Positions 13,986-25,185 of a DNA stretch of 64,000 bases are shown here, one piece after another. The stretch comes from Enoplolaimus lenunculus. Its lineage: Eukaryota; Nematoda; Enoplea; Enoplida; Thoracostomopsidae. The DNA lies in assembly GCA_030248215.1 (NCBI GenBank), contig JASANG010002922.1, positions 372,001 to 436,000 on the forward strand, written 5' to 3'. How positions within the stretch are numbered: the first letter of the stretch is position 1; each line of letters starts with the position of its first letter. The notes below the pieces were generated by a model. It was not told the DNA's origin, ran no database searches, and saw only the letters and a list, made by a program, of their open reading frames with translations. The translations under genes were made by a program, and so were the position numbers.

Positions 13986-16900
13986 TTAGCATTCTGATAG
14001 CCTTGCATCAATTATCCTTTGATCTATTTGTTCTGACTTCTTCTCGGGCTCGTGAGCGTAGTCCATCGTAAGTACTCCATCAGATACCTGAATACACATC
14101 ACTACAATCCCTTCCGCAACCCTTGCATAACATCCTGGATATATTACAGTACTGTTATCTTCACCGTCCGGAGAATACAAGCAATGCGTGTGCCGTTGAA
14201 AGCCGTATCCTTCGAATCGTGAATTTTCCAATTCGCCGTTGAATTTGAAGTTTGAATTTTCATTTAAAGATGGGTTGAAATCTGGCCAGGGAGCCGAAAA
14301 TGGAACAAAATCACATTTACTCATCAAAAGATAGGGTGGTGAGCCAACTGGCCAACTTTCACCGAACGCTCGTTCGGCACCGTTGTCACTGACACAACCG
14401 ATCAAATCGTGGCTGTACAGTTCTGAAAGTTTAATTTCGATTTTATGCGTTGTTACACAATCAGTGGCGTAGGATGAGGTCATTTCGGGTTGGCATAGCT
14501 TGAAGGGCCCATGGTTACTTTTAGGGCCCTTCCATTTTATAGTGGGCTGAAAAGTGTGGCCTTAGATTTTGGAGTATAGTTTGGCTTACGCTTAGGATTA
14601 GGCTTTTTTCACCAAAGCAATTGCAATCAGTGGCATGAATAGGATTACATTTTGGGCTGGCATAACTTCAAAGGCCTATTTTACTTTATGAACCTTCTTC
14701 CCTCTATGCGCCGAAAAGAGGAATTGGCATACGTTTAGGTTTTTACCCTTTTCAAAGGCACGTTTTTTAGCTTAGAAATTAATCTATAGTTACGGCCCTA
14801 AAATTAACATTTTCTACTTTTAGCATTAATAATTTCTCAGTTCTTAACCCTTTCGCTCATAGAGTTGTACTATGAGCAACTAAATACAAATAATATACGA
14901 TCAATACAGACACTGCAAGCTGTGTTTAACAATTCTAACTTATATGCGCAGTGCAAAATCTCCATAAGACGTGAGAGCTCCCTCGGGGTTGAGCGTCAAG
15001 CTCCTGTAGCTCAGTGGTTATCGTAAACGCCTCCCTTCCGTGAGATTAAAGATCGAATCTTACCTTGAAATTACATTGATATAAAATTGAAAATATTCAT
15101 GTGAGAAAGGGTTAAAGCAGTTATCAAAGCAAACAAAAGTATACATATTTTCCAACAGTATGCCAGGAATTTCGCAGGGTACAATTCTTTTGTCTACTTC
15201 CGTATTCGACAGCTGTTGAAATGCTTACAACACTAAACATCTTAACTTATTACGACCACAAAATTGCGTATTTTGCTACTAGATTGCTTCGTCGCTTATT
15301 GCAGAATTAACTGTTTTAGTATGATTCTCCTTGCATGACACTTTATAAGCATATTTAAAATTTTATTGAAAAATAATACAAATTCCGCAATATCATGCGT
15401 ACACTTGGTGACTTTTGAGGGTGCAGTGTGATGGACACTGAAGCTTTTTATGGCTTCATTGAAGGTTGAAAATTTTCTAGGCTGGCCAAAATTTTTCCAG
15501 GGGGGCGCAGCACCCCCCTGTCCCCTCCTGTATGCAATTTACTTGTGACCGGGTCTCGCCTGCATCGGTATATAAATCCAGTGTCGTAATACTTGTCACC
15601 GTCAGTAAATAAATTGGTTGCGTTGTAGACGCATCCGGCGATTTGTTTTATGACCATCCCGTTGTCTGGCAATATCTCACATTTGAACCAATACAGTGAA
15701 TCTACTATGTTGTCACCAATCTAAAATAATTCTCAGCAGCATGTCGACAAACTGGCCAATGTAAACAACAGGGGCGGAAAAGTATTATAAGCATATTTCT
15801 ATGCCTAATTTTAAGCCTAATCATAAGCGTAGGAATGAGCATATTATTAAGCCAAAACCTAAGCCTACGCCAAGCAAAAAACAGTCTAAAGCTTAAGCTT
15901 ACTCTTTTCTAGTCCCGCAGAAAAACGTTTTGCCCTGATCTTTACATGGGCCGACAACCTTATAGCTGGTTTGACTTTTTGCTTCACAGTCTCTAAGGTT
16001 TTAGATTTTTATTATGAAAAATTTCATCCAACGTTTGCAATTCAAAAGTTAAAGTCGTATTCAACTGCTACAAATTTTTCTAAATCAGTTCGGAAAATCA
16101 ACAGATTATAAAAACATTGGCCAATGTGCAGAACGGAACAGTAATAGCACAATAAGCCTAGGTCTAAGCGTAAAAATGAGCATATACCTAAACCTAAGCT
16201 TAAACCTAGACAACAAATAGTCTAAAGCTTAAGCTCACTCTATTGCAGTCTTGCAAACAAACGTTCCGCCCTCGATGTTTACATGAACCAAAATGATTTA
16301 CTTTAAAAAACAATTTATATCTACTTCATCCTACTGTATAATGGACAAAATTCGATCCACCTCAGGACCGCAAACTACATTAAGGTAGAAATGTTTAATA
16401 ATGCGCGCAAAAAACATTTTGCTAGCATTCTTTAATACGTTTAGTATTTTTTCGTCCAGGGCTAGTGAATATATCCGTAGAGGGGCCCCATTTTGCGCAC
16501 CCCGTAGTCACAGCCCTGCACCAACTAAACAACTGTTAAGCAACAACAAACCTGTTTACCTTGTAACCTTTATCTCGGTGTAAACATCCAATCGGAGTTA
16601 AGCGCACTCGACTGCCTGCGGGATCGTCTGTCACCAGCTCACAAATGAAGCTATAGCCTCCCAGGTTCAATTCTTGACCCGGGTATACTCGATGCTTATA
16701 GTTGTTCAGGCAACCTAAATAGGTACTGCTTGAAATTAAGGTGGCGTAGGAGTCAATAAAGACGTATTACGTTATCACCAGCTGGCGTAATAGGTGCTAC
16801 ACACATTTGACAATAATGGCAATAGGCCTATGTGCTCCAATTAGCGATAGGTTTTCAAACCGACGAACTCCTGCAATTGCAAATCTAAAAGCTGACTCAA

Positions 16901-19900
16901 CAATGGAACAAATTTAATGTGAAAAATGAGCACAATTTTCAACTTCAAATATTATTTGTAAGATACAAGATTTATCATCAGTTGGTGATAGGTGCTACAC
17001 ACATTTGACAATAATGGCATAGGCCTGTGTGTTCCAATTAGCGATAGGTTTTCAAACCGACGAACTCCTGCAATTGGAAATCTAAAAGCTGACTCAACAA
17101 TGGAACAAATTTAATGTGAAAAATGAGCACAATTTTCAACTTCAAATATTATTTGTAAGATACAAGATTTATCATCAGTTGGTGATAGGTGCTACACACA
17201 TTTGACAATAATGGCATAGGCCTGTGTGTTCCAATTAGCGATAGGTTTTCAAACCGACGAACTCCTGCAATTGCAAATCTAAAAGCTGACTCAACAATGG
17301 AACAAATTTAATGTGAAAAATGAGCACAATTTTCAACTTCAAATATTATTTGTAAGATACAAGATTTATCATCAGTTGGTGATAGGTGCTACACACATTT
17401 GACAATAATGGCATAGGCCTGTGTGTTCCAATTAGCGATAGGTTTTCAAACCGACGAACTCCTGCAATTGCAGATCTAAAAGCTGACACAACAATGAAGC
17501 AAATTGCATGCGAAAAATGATCACAATTTTCAACTTCAAATATTATTTGTAAGATACAAGATTTATCATCAGTTGGTGATAGGTGCTACACACATTTGAG
17601 AATACGGGCAGTAAGTTTCAAATAAGACTGTTGATATGAGTAGTTTAAATATCAAATAGGAAATTTGCAAGTCTAAAAGTACACGAGTACCAGCAAAATT
17701 AACCAGTCTCAATGCATATTAGTGACAAAGTATTTATATAAACCACAGTTATTTGATCGCAATAATCACAGAAGACGTTTCAGCCCAGCAAAGCTGGTTC
17801 TGTTCGGCGAGCAAATTAATTAAAAGTTAATCACTGTCAAAAATCAAACCGTAACCCTATGCCACTTACCACTTGGTTGCTTAGCAACAGTGTTTTGATT
17901 GGCAACGCATGTATACCAAAAGTAATCGTTTTGGAATGTCTCTCCGTTTCCGTATTCGACATCCTGCAATAGAAAATGAACCTCCCTAAAGCCTTATTTA
18001 CACGTGCAAGTTTTTGCTGCGAAAACTTGTGGCTGCACCTTGCAGTTGCAAGTTTTGTCCAAAATCCCGTTCGAAAAACTTGCAGCTGCAAATAATTCAT
18101 TAAAAATCATAGCTAGAAATTCAGTTCACATGTGTGAATAACCATGCAAGTTAGTTCCCTGAATTTATTGCAGCCACTTTCTCATTGGCTGATGAAAAAA
18201 TGCAACTTCTGCGTGCAATTTGCAGCTGCAAGTTATCGCAGCAAAAACGAGCCCGTGTGAATAGGGCTTTAGGGTTTTAAACTATAAAAAACCCAATAAT
18301 ATGGATAGCATCTAGTCTGTATTGGTTAGTAAATCACAACTGTTATAGCACTCAATATTACTCAAGTAAAAATATGTCAAATTTTTAAACCGGGAAAATA
18401 GAATTTATACGTGCAAAATTTTGATTTTAATACCTGTATTCTCAAATGTATGTAGCACCTATCAGCAGTTGGTGAAAATGTCCCTGGAAAGCTTGCGCTT
18501 AGTCTTAAACTTAGGCTTAAAATTGTGCCTATGTTTAGTCTTAGGCTTAGGTATAGTCTTGGGCCTAGCGAACCGGCCCTATTGACCACGTGGGCCAAAA
18601 TTTGAATAGACTGAGTCTGATCTGAAGCCTAAAATTAACTGAAATGGAAAATTTTTGCATAAAATTGATAACTCCAGTAACAACGAAATTATCGTACTCA
18701 AAATACTGAAGCATAGCGTTAGATTAATACTCATAATTTGTAAAACAGTAAATTGTTTATGAACCTAAGCCCAATCCTAAGTCTAAAACAGCATACCTCA
18801 TGCAGACAAGCGACCGCACGAACACGAACATCGGTTCCATTATCAGGGTTTGCAGCTTCACACATCATCACGTATCCGCTATCAGCAACCGGTAACTTCT
18901 CGCCAAAATGAACTCGTTTTCCGTCTCCAGTTGTACAGCCGGATAGAATAAAAATTCCCGATGTACAAAAATACCTAAAATGTAAATTTAGCATTACAAC
19001 CATATATATTTGCTAAATTTCGCCAATGTATAGAACACGACCGGAACAGTAGTATAAGCATATTCCTATAACCTAAGCCTAAGTCTAAGCAAAAAAGTTA
19101 GTCTAAAGCTTAAACTGACTCTATTACAGCCCCGCCGGATAACGATCCGGCCTGGTTCTGTACATGGGCCGGTGAATTTTAAATTTAAAACAAGCATTCC
19201 AATAGCGGTGCTCCAAGTTGAATTCGTTAATGGACCTTTGAGAGGGTTTCCGCCTAAGCGAAAATGAAGACTTTGGCATTATCCAGAACTTTGAATAAGG
19301 TAATCACGTTCTATTAAAAATTCGACGGGGTCTGTTTCTTGTGTTGCGAACTGGAAAAGTAAGTAAAAATGATTTTAACGGAAATCCGGAAATAGGGATT
19401 GAATCCTAAAATCCTTCCTTCTGCGGGACCACCATTGCGTTGAGGTCTTACTAAAAGGTTAGCGTTTGGACCCAACGAATGGCTGTATGTAACTGGCTCA
19501 TGCATAAATTTGTTACTTTATTGTATTAATACCCTCAACCAACTATTTATTTTTAAGGCAGGCACACCGATATGAAAGCTAAACGTCTTCGTGCGTTTGT
19601 TAAAATGGCTATTGTAGCATTTTAATATGAACACTTCTTTTCAAAACGCGAAAAGTGTTTTGTATTTTTGACACAATAGTTGACCAACGTAAACATCACG
19701 GGCGGAACGTTTTTCTGTAAAACTGCAATAGAGTAAGCTTCAGCTTTATACTATTTTTTTGCTTGGCTTAGGCTTAGCTTTAGGCTAAGAATGTGCTCGT
19801 TGTTACGCTTAGGCTTAAGCTTAGGCTTAGGCTTAGGAATATGCTCGTTCTTACGCTTAGGCTTAGGCTTAGGCTTAGGCTTAGGAATATGCTCGTGCTT

Positions 19901-22019
19901 ACGCTTAGGCTCATTCTTAGGCTTATTCTTAGGAATATGCTTAACTACTGTTCCGCCCCTGTTCTTTACATTGGCTCAATTGTTTACCAAAACATTCCAT
20001 GATCAACAAGTTGATTATTTTCGTATAGAATATCGTTCCAGTAGCATCCGTCTTGTATGCTGTTTTCCGTTAGAAGCTCACCGCCGTCTGGTAATGTAAC
20101 CGAATTCTGAGCCAAATTTCCAGCTGAAACAATTAAAACGAAGAGCCAATTTTGTTGCCCAATCGGCAAGAAGCTCAAACAGAAGATGGTCAAACCATTG
20201 CTTCTTTCAATGTCCTTTTATACTAAAGTGCAAGCCAGCGGCCAACAAGGGAGTTCATCTTGATCCGTTAAGGTTTGAGCCCACCATACGAAAGGCTAAA
20301 ATTCGCTTGGAATCTATTTGAAGTATTAGCATGTTATTTTTGAAAATGTTCAACGGGTTACACGTCAGATAAAGTGTACCCTACTGCTCAGCGAGAAGTT
20401 TTTAATTTTAGACATACTAATCTTCACTTGTATACATTGACTCTGGTCGAAACATGAGCTTACACCTAAACCTAAGGCTAAGCCTAAGAAAAGTCTAAAG
20501 CTTAAGCTTATGTGTCCATATATTGAACAAAATTGGTGTCTATTCTAATGAACTTTAGCTTTATGTAATTTCTTTGGCAGGACTATTTCCGCTTTAGGCT
20601 TCTGATTGTAACATTTTCAAAAATAACCGTCCGCAAACGAATAGCAAGTGATGTACCCCTTTGGAAAAGCGAAATGAAATATCAGACACCCCCGTCTTTT
20701 TTGGGCCAGACGACACAGCTACAAGTATTAGTACATTTGTGACGTCTTACGCTTCGATGGTAAGCTTTCAGGTATCTTTTCAGCTATCACGAGTCCAGGA
20801 AACAGCTCCAGATCCGGATTCGCTATTTCTTCAAGTCTATTCTCATTGGCCGCTTCGCGACTGAAATGCTGCACTGCTATTGGCGGTTGTTGAACCTGTT
20901 GTTGCAAGCTGGTTGTCGCGTCAAAAATAGGCAACAATGCATCTTTATACGGTTGTTCGTAATAGGTCATCGGATTGGGTGCTTGCTGAGATGCGAAATC
21001 AAATCGAAAACGACGCCCACCTAAAACATAATTTCTTACAATCAAGCTTGCGTTCCAAGCTTAGTTTGATCGTGCTTACATTGACACAATGTACAATGAA
21101 AGCTAAAGTATCCAAGCTTTGACCCAAACAGTAAAGTTTCAGGTTTCAGCAGCCATTTACGATTTGGGTAGAAATTCAGTTTTACATTAAAATTCACTGT
21201 GTTGAGATTTTTGAGTAATAAACTTTCTTAACGATAAATTTTGAAGTTCTGGTGGTATAAAGTTATATAGCTACAACGGCCCATATATAGAGCAGAGCCG
21301 GAACGTTTTCCGACGCGACTGTAATACAGTAAGCTTAATGCTTTAGACTAATTTTTTGCTTAGGCTTAGGCTTAGGCTTAGGTTTCGGCTGTAGGTATAG
21401 GATCATTTTCATGCTTAGGTTTAGGAGTAGAGTTTGGCTTAGACTTAGGAATATGCTTATACTACTGTTCCGGCCCTGATCTATAATACATTGGCCGCTA
21501 CAACAGTAGCTTAATGGCTTTCACGAAAAATTTGCTGCGGTTATGGTGCAATTTTAAACCACCTGCTGGAAATTGCAGAACACCAGCGTCAGCGGTGTTT
21601 TACAAAAGGAGAGAGAGCAAAGATGCCCTTCCCTCTCGAAAATTTGCTAGAGACAGAGAAAGTAACCATCAAAGCATTCAAAATATAACCTTAAATCAAA
21701 AAACATGAAAACATTTCGTGCTCGCTAACGTTCGTTCACTAAAAACTCTTATAATAGTTCCGGTTTTTTTCCAAAACGAAATTCCGGCTACGCCTTTGCC
21801 GGAACATTGATGACTCAAGTAACGTTAGCCATGCAGCCCTATTCGCGTCCGTTCGTTTGCTGCCTCAATTCAAATAGAAAGATTTGTGAAAATCAGTAAC
21901 TTAACGAATTTACTCTGTTCTCCGTACGGAAATGTCTGTCGCAGGTATTCGTCGTAACTTGTGTACGCACCACTCGCATAAATACAAGCCATTATCAGAT
22001 GTAACGTTAATATTTTCAT
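13986..22019 (-). CDS. Secreted modular cysteine-rich protein, MIG-18-like domains, 517 residues
   Basis: Eight phase-consistent exons: 21914-22019, 20751-21020, 19988-20123, 18797-18974, 17870-17963, 16560-16714, 15543-15720, 13986-14422 (stop 13986-13988). Exon 1 encodes a signal peptide (MKILTLHLIMACIYASGAY). Exon 2 encodes a Gln/Pro-rich linker without cysteine. From about residue 155 a module recurs with the pattern Cys, then G-E/Q/D, then an aromatic and Cys: CYWNDILYENNQ..WYFC; GCTTGDGKRVHFGEK..MMC; EYGNGETFQND..WYTC; GCLNNYKHRVYPGQE..FIC; GCVYNATNLFTDGD..YRC; GCVSDNGAERAFGES..SKC. This layout resembles the fibronectin-I-like domain of nematode MIG-18-type extracellular proteins. That family assignment rests on pattern, not alignment. 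An extracellular or matrix role is inferred. Almost every intron contains a mobile element. Exon structure is firm, the name less so. Confidence 0.82.
14999..15115 (+). repeat. tRNA-derived SINE-like sequence, copy 1
   Basis: Contains a Pol III A box (TAGCTCAGTGG) and a weak B box (GATCGAATC) about 45 bp apart, followed by a tail with ATATTCATGTGAGAAAGGG. The tail recurs at 62180-62330 and 42440-42475. The acceptor stem does not pair well, so a working tRNA is unlikely. It lies in intron 7 of the modular-protein gene. Confidence 0.6.
15385..15440. repeat. Solo arm of the ATCATGCRTACAC fold-back family
   Basis: 'GCAATATCATGCGTACACTT' followed by 'GGTGACTTTTGAGGG' matches the arms of the complete element at 48805-48933. 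The opposite arm is missing here. Confidence 0.55.
15754..15952 (-). mobile_element. TTAGGC element, family A
   Basis: GGCCAATGTAAACAACAGG at the start and GATCTTTACATGGGCC at the end. Target duplication gacaaact / gacaacct, 7 of 8. In intron 6 of the modular-protein gene. Confidence 0.85.
16119..16289 (-). mobile_element. TTAGGC element, family A
   Basis: Ends GGCCAATGTGCAGAACGG and GATGTTTACATGAACC; CCTAAG/CTTAAACC repeats inside. No clear target duplication. Confidence 0.75.
16793..17605. repeat. 197-bp tandem array built from a TIR element, about 4.1 copies
   Basis: The unit boundary GGTGCTACACACATTTGA recurs at 16793, 16991, 17188, 17385 and 17582, a period of 197 bp (198 for the first). 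Copies are nearly identical; the last full one is the most diverged. The array ends with CATTTGAGAATACGGGC, the terminus of a dispersed TIR family also seen at 41870, 42430, 18440, 50790 and 62755. Within intron 5 of the modular-protein gene. Confidence 0.9.
17984..18274. mobile_element. AAGCCCTATTCACACG palindromic element, copy 2
   Basis: Inverted ends CCCTAAAGCCTTATTTACAC and GTGTGAATAGGGCTTTAGGG. The interior repeats 'GCAGCTGCAAGT' in both directions. It starts about 20 bp upstream of exon 5 of the modular-protein gene. Confidence 0.75.
18487..18596 (+). mobile_element. TTAGGC element, family A, right-end fragment
   Basis: Degenerate TTAGGC/TTAGTC repeats, then CCGGCCCTATTGACCACGTGGGCC-like end (final 20 bases shortened by decay). 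No left end. Confidence 0.6.
19021..19170 (-). mobile_element. TTAGGC element, family A
   Basis: Ends CGCCAATGTATAGAACACG and GGTTCTGTACATGGGCC. This is the 'CCGGAAC' subfamily. Just upstream of exon 4 of the modular-protein gene. Confidence 0.75.
19682..19976 (+). mobile_element. TTAGGC element, family A, abutting a splice donor
   Basis: A 295-bp copy with one of the richest arrays: blocks of two to five TTAGGC units alternate with GAATATGCTCGTTCTTACG spacers. Target duplication caatagtt (19674-19681) and caattgtt (19977-19984), 7 of 8. The right duplication overlaps the splice donor of exon 3 of the modular-protein gene (GTAAAC, 19987 down to 19982). Confidence 0.88.
20456..20515 (-). mobile_element. 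TTAGGC element, family A, internal fragment
   Basis: ACACCTAAACCTAAGGC followed by TCTAAAGCTTAAGCTTA, the usual inner boundary. Both ends are missing. Confidence 0.55.
21278..21496 (+). mobile_element. TTAGGC element, family A, perfect target duplication
   Basis: Ends GGCCCATATATAGAGCAG and ATCTATAATACATTGGCC. The flanking 8-bp duplication is perfect: gctacaac at 21270-21277 and 21497-21504. Four adjacent TTAGGC units inside. In intron 1 of the modular-protein gene. Confidence 0.9.
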
Positions 22020-22309
22020 TTCAAAGTAATAAAATATTAATTTTAAGGCTGAGTATTTATTTTTGAAAAATAGTTCTAAATTATACAGTTTAGCGTTGAA
22101 TATTAAAATTGAAATTTCGAAATGATTTAACCCAATGCAAGATTAAACAGTCATGGTTCGATTGTTTGTATATATGTCGCAAGCAAATATGCTATTCAGA
22201 ACAATTACTAATTAACGCAGGCCAATTTGCTATTTCAGTTTGATATTTTGTTTGACCTAGGCTTATCTGATATTATAAATTGAATGTCCAATCATAGTTT
22301 ATTCGTCAC

Positions 22310-23090
22310 GGTTGAAAAGTTTTGCACATCTGAGATTCTCGTAACCTCAGCTGATCATTCCACGCCCAAATTTGATTTTTTGAAAAATTCGATTTTTGAG
22401 GTTTCTCAAAATAACCCCCTTTGGACCCAAATAAGTTTTTATCAAAAAAGTTAAACAAATTATATATCACATTCGACGTAACTTGCTGAGCTGAGTGAAA
22501 TTGTGTTAAGATTTCCACCATCAGACTTGCAGCTAACGATGGTAATAACTGATTTGGCGTGCTGCCAATGATTTTGGACGGCGGAAAATTTCTTATTTGC
22601 AGTGTGCAACCAAAGGTAACAAATACCGGAGCTGGAGCTCAACGAAACTTGCCGGAGCCGGAGGTGAGACGAAATTATATAGTAAAAAGGATGGTTAATT
22701 AGTTAATTTCAGCCAATATCTGCAATATGTTGTTTAAGTTGCTTGGTTTTACGCTAATTTTCTGCGAAATTTCGGAAATTCTTTCTTGAAAATTGTGACA
22801 TAAGTAAAGGCCGATTTTCTGCCGTAGCCGGACCCTGCTTATTTGACTATAACTCGTTAGCCAGACGTCTGATGGCAGGAACCAGATATCGTAAACTATT
22901 CCACTCAGCTCGACAAGCTGCGTCTAATGGAATAGTCTAACTTTTTGACAAAAAAATTTTGGTGCCCGAGTGGGGGAACCTTGGGACATCAAAAATCGAA
23001 TTTTTCGAAAATTTAGATTTGAGCGTGGAATAATCAGGGAATATCATGAGAAGCTCAAATATGCACAAATTTGCAAAATCCAACCATTTT
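22310..23090. mobile_element. Large fold-back element split by a hAT-like insertion
   Basis: Arms of about 200-250 bp are inverted relative to each other. Left: 'TTCCACGCCCAAATTTGA' and 'TTTTTTGAAAAATTCGA'; right: 'TTTAGATTTGAGCGTGGAA' and 'CTCAGCTCGACAAGCTGCG'. The centre holds element 22600-22837. A partial arm is at 41180-41340. Boundaries are approximate. Confidence 0.68.
22600..22837. mobile_element. hAT-like element (CAGGG family), copy 3, perfect duplication
   Basis: Starts CAGTGTGCAACCAAAGG, ends CCGGACCCTG, with 'GCCGGAGCCGGAGG' inside. Perfect 8-bp duplication CTTATTTG at 22592-22599 and 22838-22845. Confidence 0.85.
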
Positions 23091-23967
23091 TAAACAAACG
23101 CCGGCTGAGGGAGGATAAACCAAAAGACCCTTCCACCTTTACTCCCATTAAGATGAATCTCTTAATTGCTATTTGGCCAAGGCTAAATTGTCAACTATTG
23201 TTGCTTACAATAGCAGATTAATATATAAGCCACTAGAAGTTGTTTTAATCAGTAGATTCACCTATACGACACGACGTGCCTAAGCTAAATCCATTTACAC
23301 GGTAACAGCCAACTATCGTTTTCCTTCATAAACAGTGATCGACACAAAAATCACACTTTATATTTCTCAATTTTCGGTAAACTTCAAACTAATAAAATTT
23401 GTGTGAGAATACAATTGCAATATTATTAAATTAAATTTTCTGCAATTTTACAGTTTTCGAGGCTAGACTTTTCATCCTTATGACGGTTACAAACGTGTAC
23501 ATATGTGCAGTGCAAACTATAACGCAATGAACATGAAGACTAACCTAGTTTCATTATGCAATATTTGTTATGAACTAAATAGGCCAATATTTTCACTAAA
23601 TTTACAGAATAGCAGAAGTATAAACAAAAATTTTTCACATTAAAATAAAGTGCAGAACGAGTTGATTTTGAAAAATAGTAGATAGAATTTGACGTTTAAA
23701 ATAATTTCATGTCATTTATGGGACTGTTTGTTTCAATTTTTAATCGAACAATTGTCGCGTTGCTGTAGACTGCCAGATCTGACACAGAGCGGTACTACCT
23801 AAATATAGGATTTACAATTTCAGCAGACCAAGACAACTAAATGTACAAACTCAAAACGGAAGTCTGGTAAATACAAGAGTAGAACTTCCAAAGCTTTCAC
23901 ACGATGAGACAGCTGCCCAATAAATCCTTGCAAATTTAGATCCAAATAGCCAAACGCATCATACAAT
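23091..23967. other. AT-rich intergenic DNA, nothing recognised
   Basis: No coding exon, tRNA or clear TIR element was found. A short CTATTTGGCC patch near 23190 may be a remnant of the 8889-9369 family. Confidence 0.4.
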
Positions 23968-24136
23968 GGCCCATGTATAGAACAGAGCCGGGGAACAGTA
24001 GTATCAGCATATTTTTAAGCCTAAGAGTATGGATGAGCCTATTGCTAACCCTAAGCAAAAAAATTAGTGTCAAGCTTAAACTGACCCTATTATAGCCTCT
24101 CCGGAAAACTAGCCGGCCCTGTTCTATACATGGGCC
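23968..24136 (-). mobile_element. TTAGGC element, family A
   Basis: Ends GGCCCATGTATAGAACAG and TTCTATACATGGGCC ('CCGG' subfamily). The hexamers are mostly decayed. Target duplication not clear. Confidence 0.78.
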
Positions 24137-24503
24137 ATCCAATTCTACATTTTCAAGGTTTCAGAAAAAACTATTAGTAGTAAAACCGGAACTCTCGGAA
24201 TGGGTACTGCTTCTTTAGGCTCGTGCTAATTTAGAGGTCTTTTCACTGGTACGCCAGAGTACTGGAGTATACATATAGTGAACATGCTATCATAGCTAAC
24301 ACGTTTTGCTTCACGAAGCACACAACGGCACTAACTTATTCAGCTCTTCATTATCCAACACCGTTTGCAATAATTTAATTTATCTAAACATACGTATTGT
24401 TATAAATAAATATCTATACTATAAGGCAGGCCCATACTTGTTTCACGACGGCGCTAGTCAACAGTGCGGCCGTATCGCACGCGACGGATGACATCAAAAT
24501 TTT

Positions 24504-24659
24504 GGCTCATGTAAAGATCAGGGCGGAACGTTTTTCTGTGGAACTGCAATACAGTAAATTTAAGCTTTAGACTATTTTTGTTAAGGCGTAGAAATAAGCT
24601 CATACTTACGCTGCCCTAGGAATATGCTTATACTATTGTTATGACTCTATACATTGGCC
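24504..24659 (+). mobile_element. TTAGGC element, family A, array nearly lost
   Basis: Ends GGCTCATGTAAAGATCAGG and ACTCTATACATTGGCC. The spacer GAAATAAGCTCATACTTACG remains but almost no hexamers do. Confidence 0.75.
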
Positions 24660-25185
24660 AAATTCGTAAAAAATATAGCGCCAGCCTTAGTCATACAAAT
24701 GATTTGCATGATTGAATAAACGCAGTGGTTGTCAGCAGTGTTTACACTACAAGATACCACTGGATCATTTTGTCAAACACTGCAGAGTCAGCATTTACGT
24801 TGACGGATATTAAACATCTGATACCTTTAAAACTTCCAACTTAATACTATTGCTGACAATTCTGAGAAGCTTATTACCTTTTTGCATCACATTCGAGCAT
24901 AAACATGCATTTACAATTTGTGAAAGATTAGCTTATAAACAGAGTAAATAAGTACACAACATTGCACAGTAACTTTCCATGCAATGAAAGCCTTGAAAAT
25001 TGTTAAAACTTTACAACGTCAGAATTTCGAGTACAGCGACAATTAAGGTTATGTTAAACCAAAAATATTGAATCTACGCCCCGCTTTCCACCACAGCTTA
25101 ACGCTTATCCAATAGGCGGAACACCCGTTGTATACCTAAAACAATACAGCCATAAATCTTTTGCACATATAGTAAATTAAGACAA

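Noticed and set aside
14999-15070. Functional tRNA gene.
   Set aside because: A box is good but the B box is weak and the acceptor stem does not pair; the shared tail points to a SINE.
16793-17605. CRISPR-like array.
   Set aside because: The whole 197-bp unit is repeated without unique spacers, and the context is eukaryotic.
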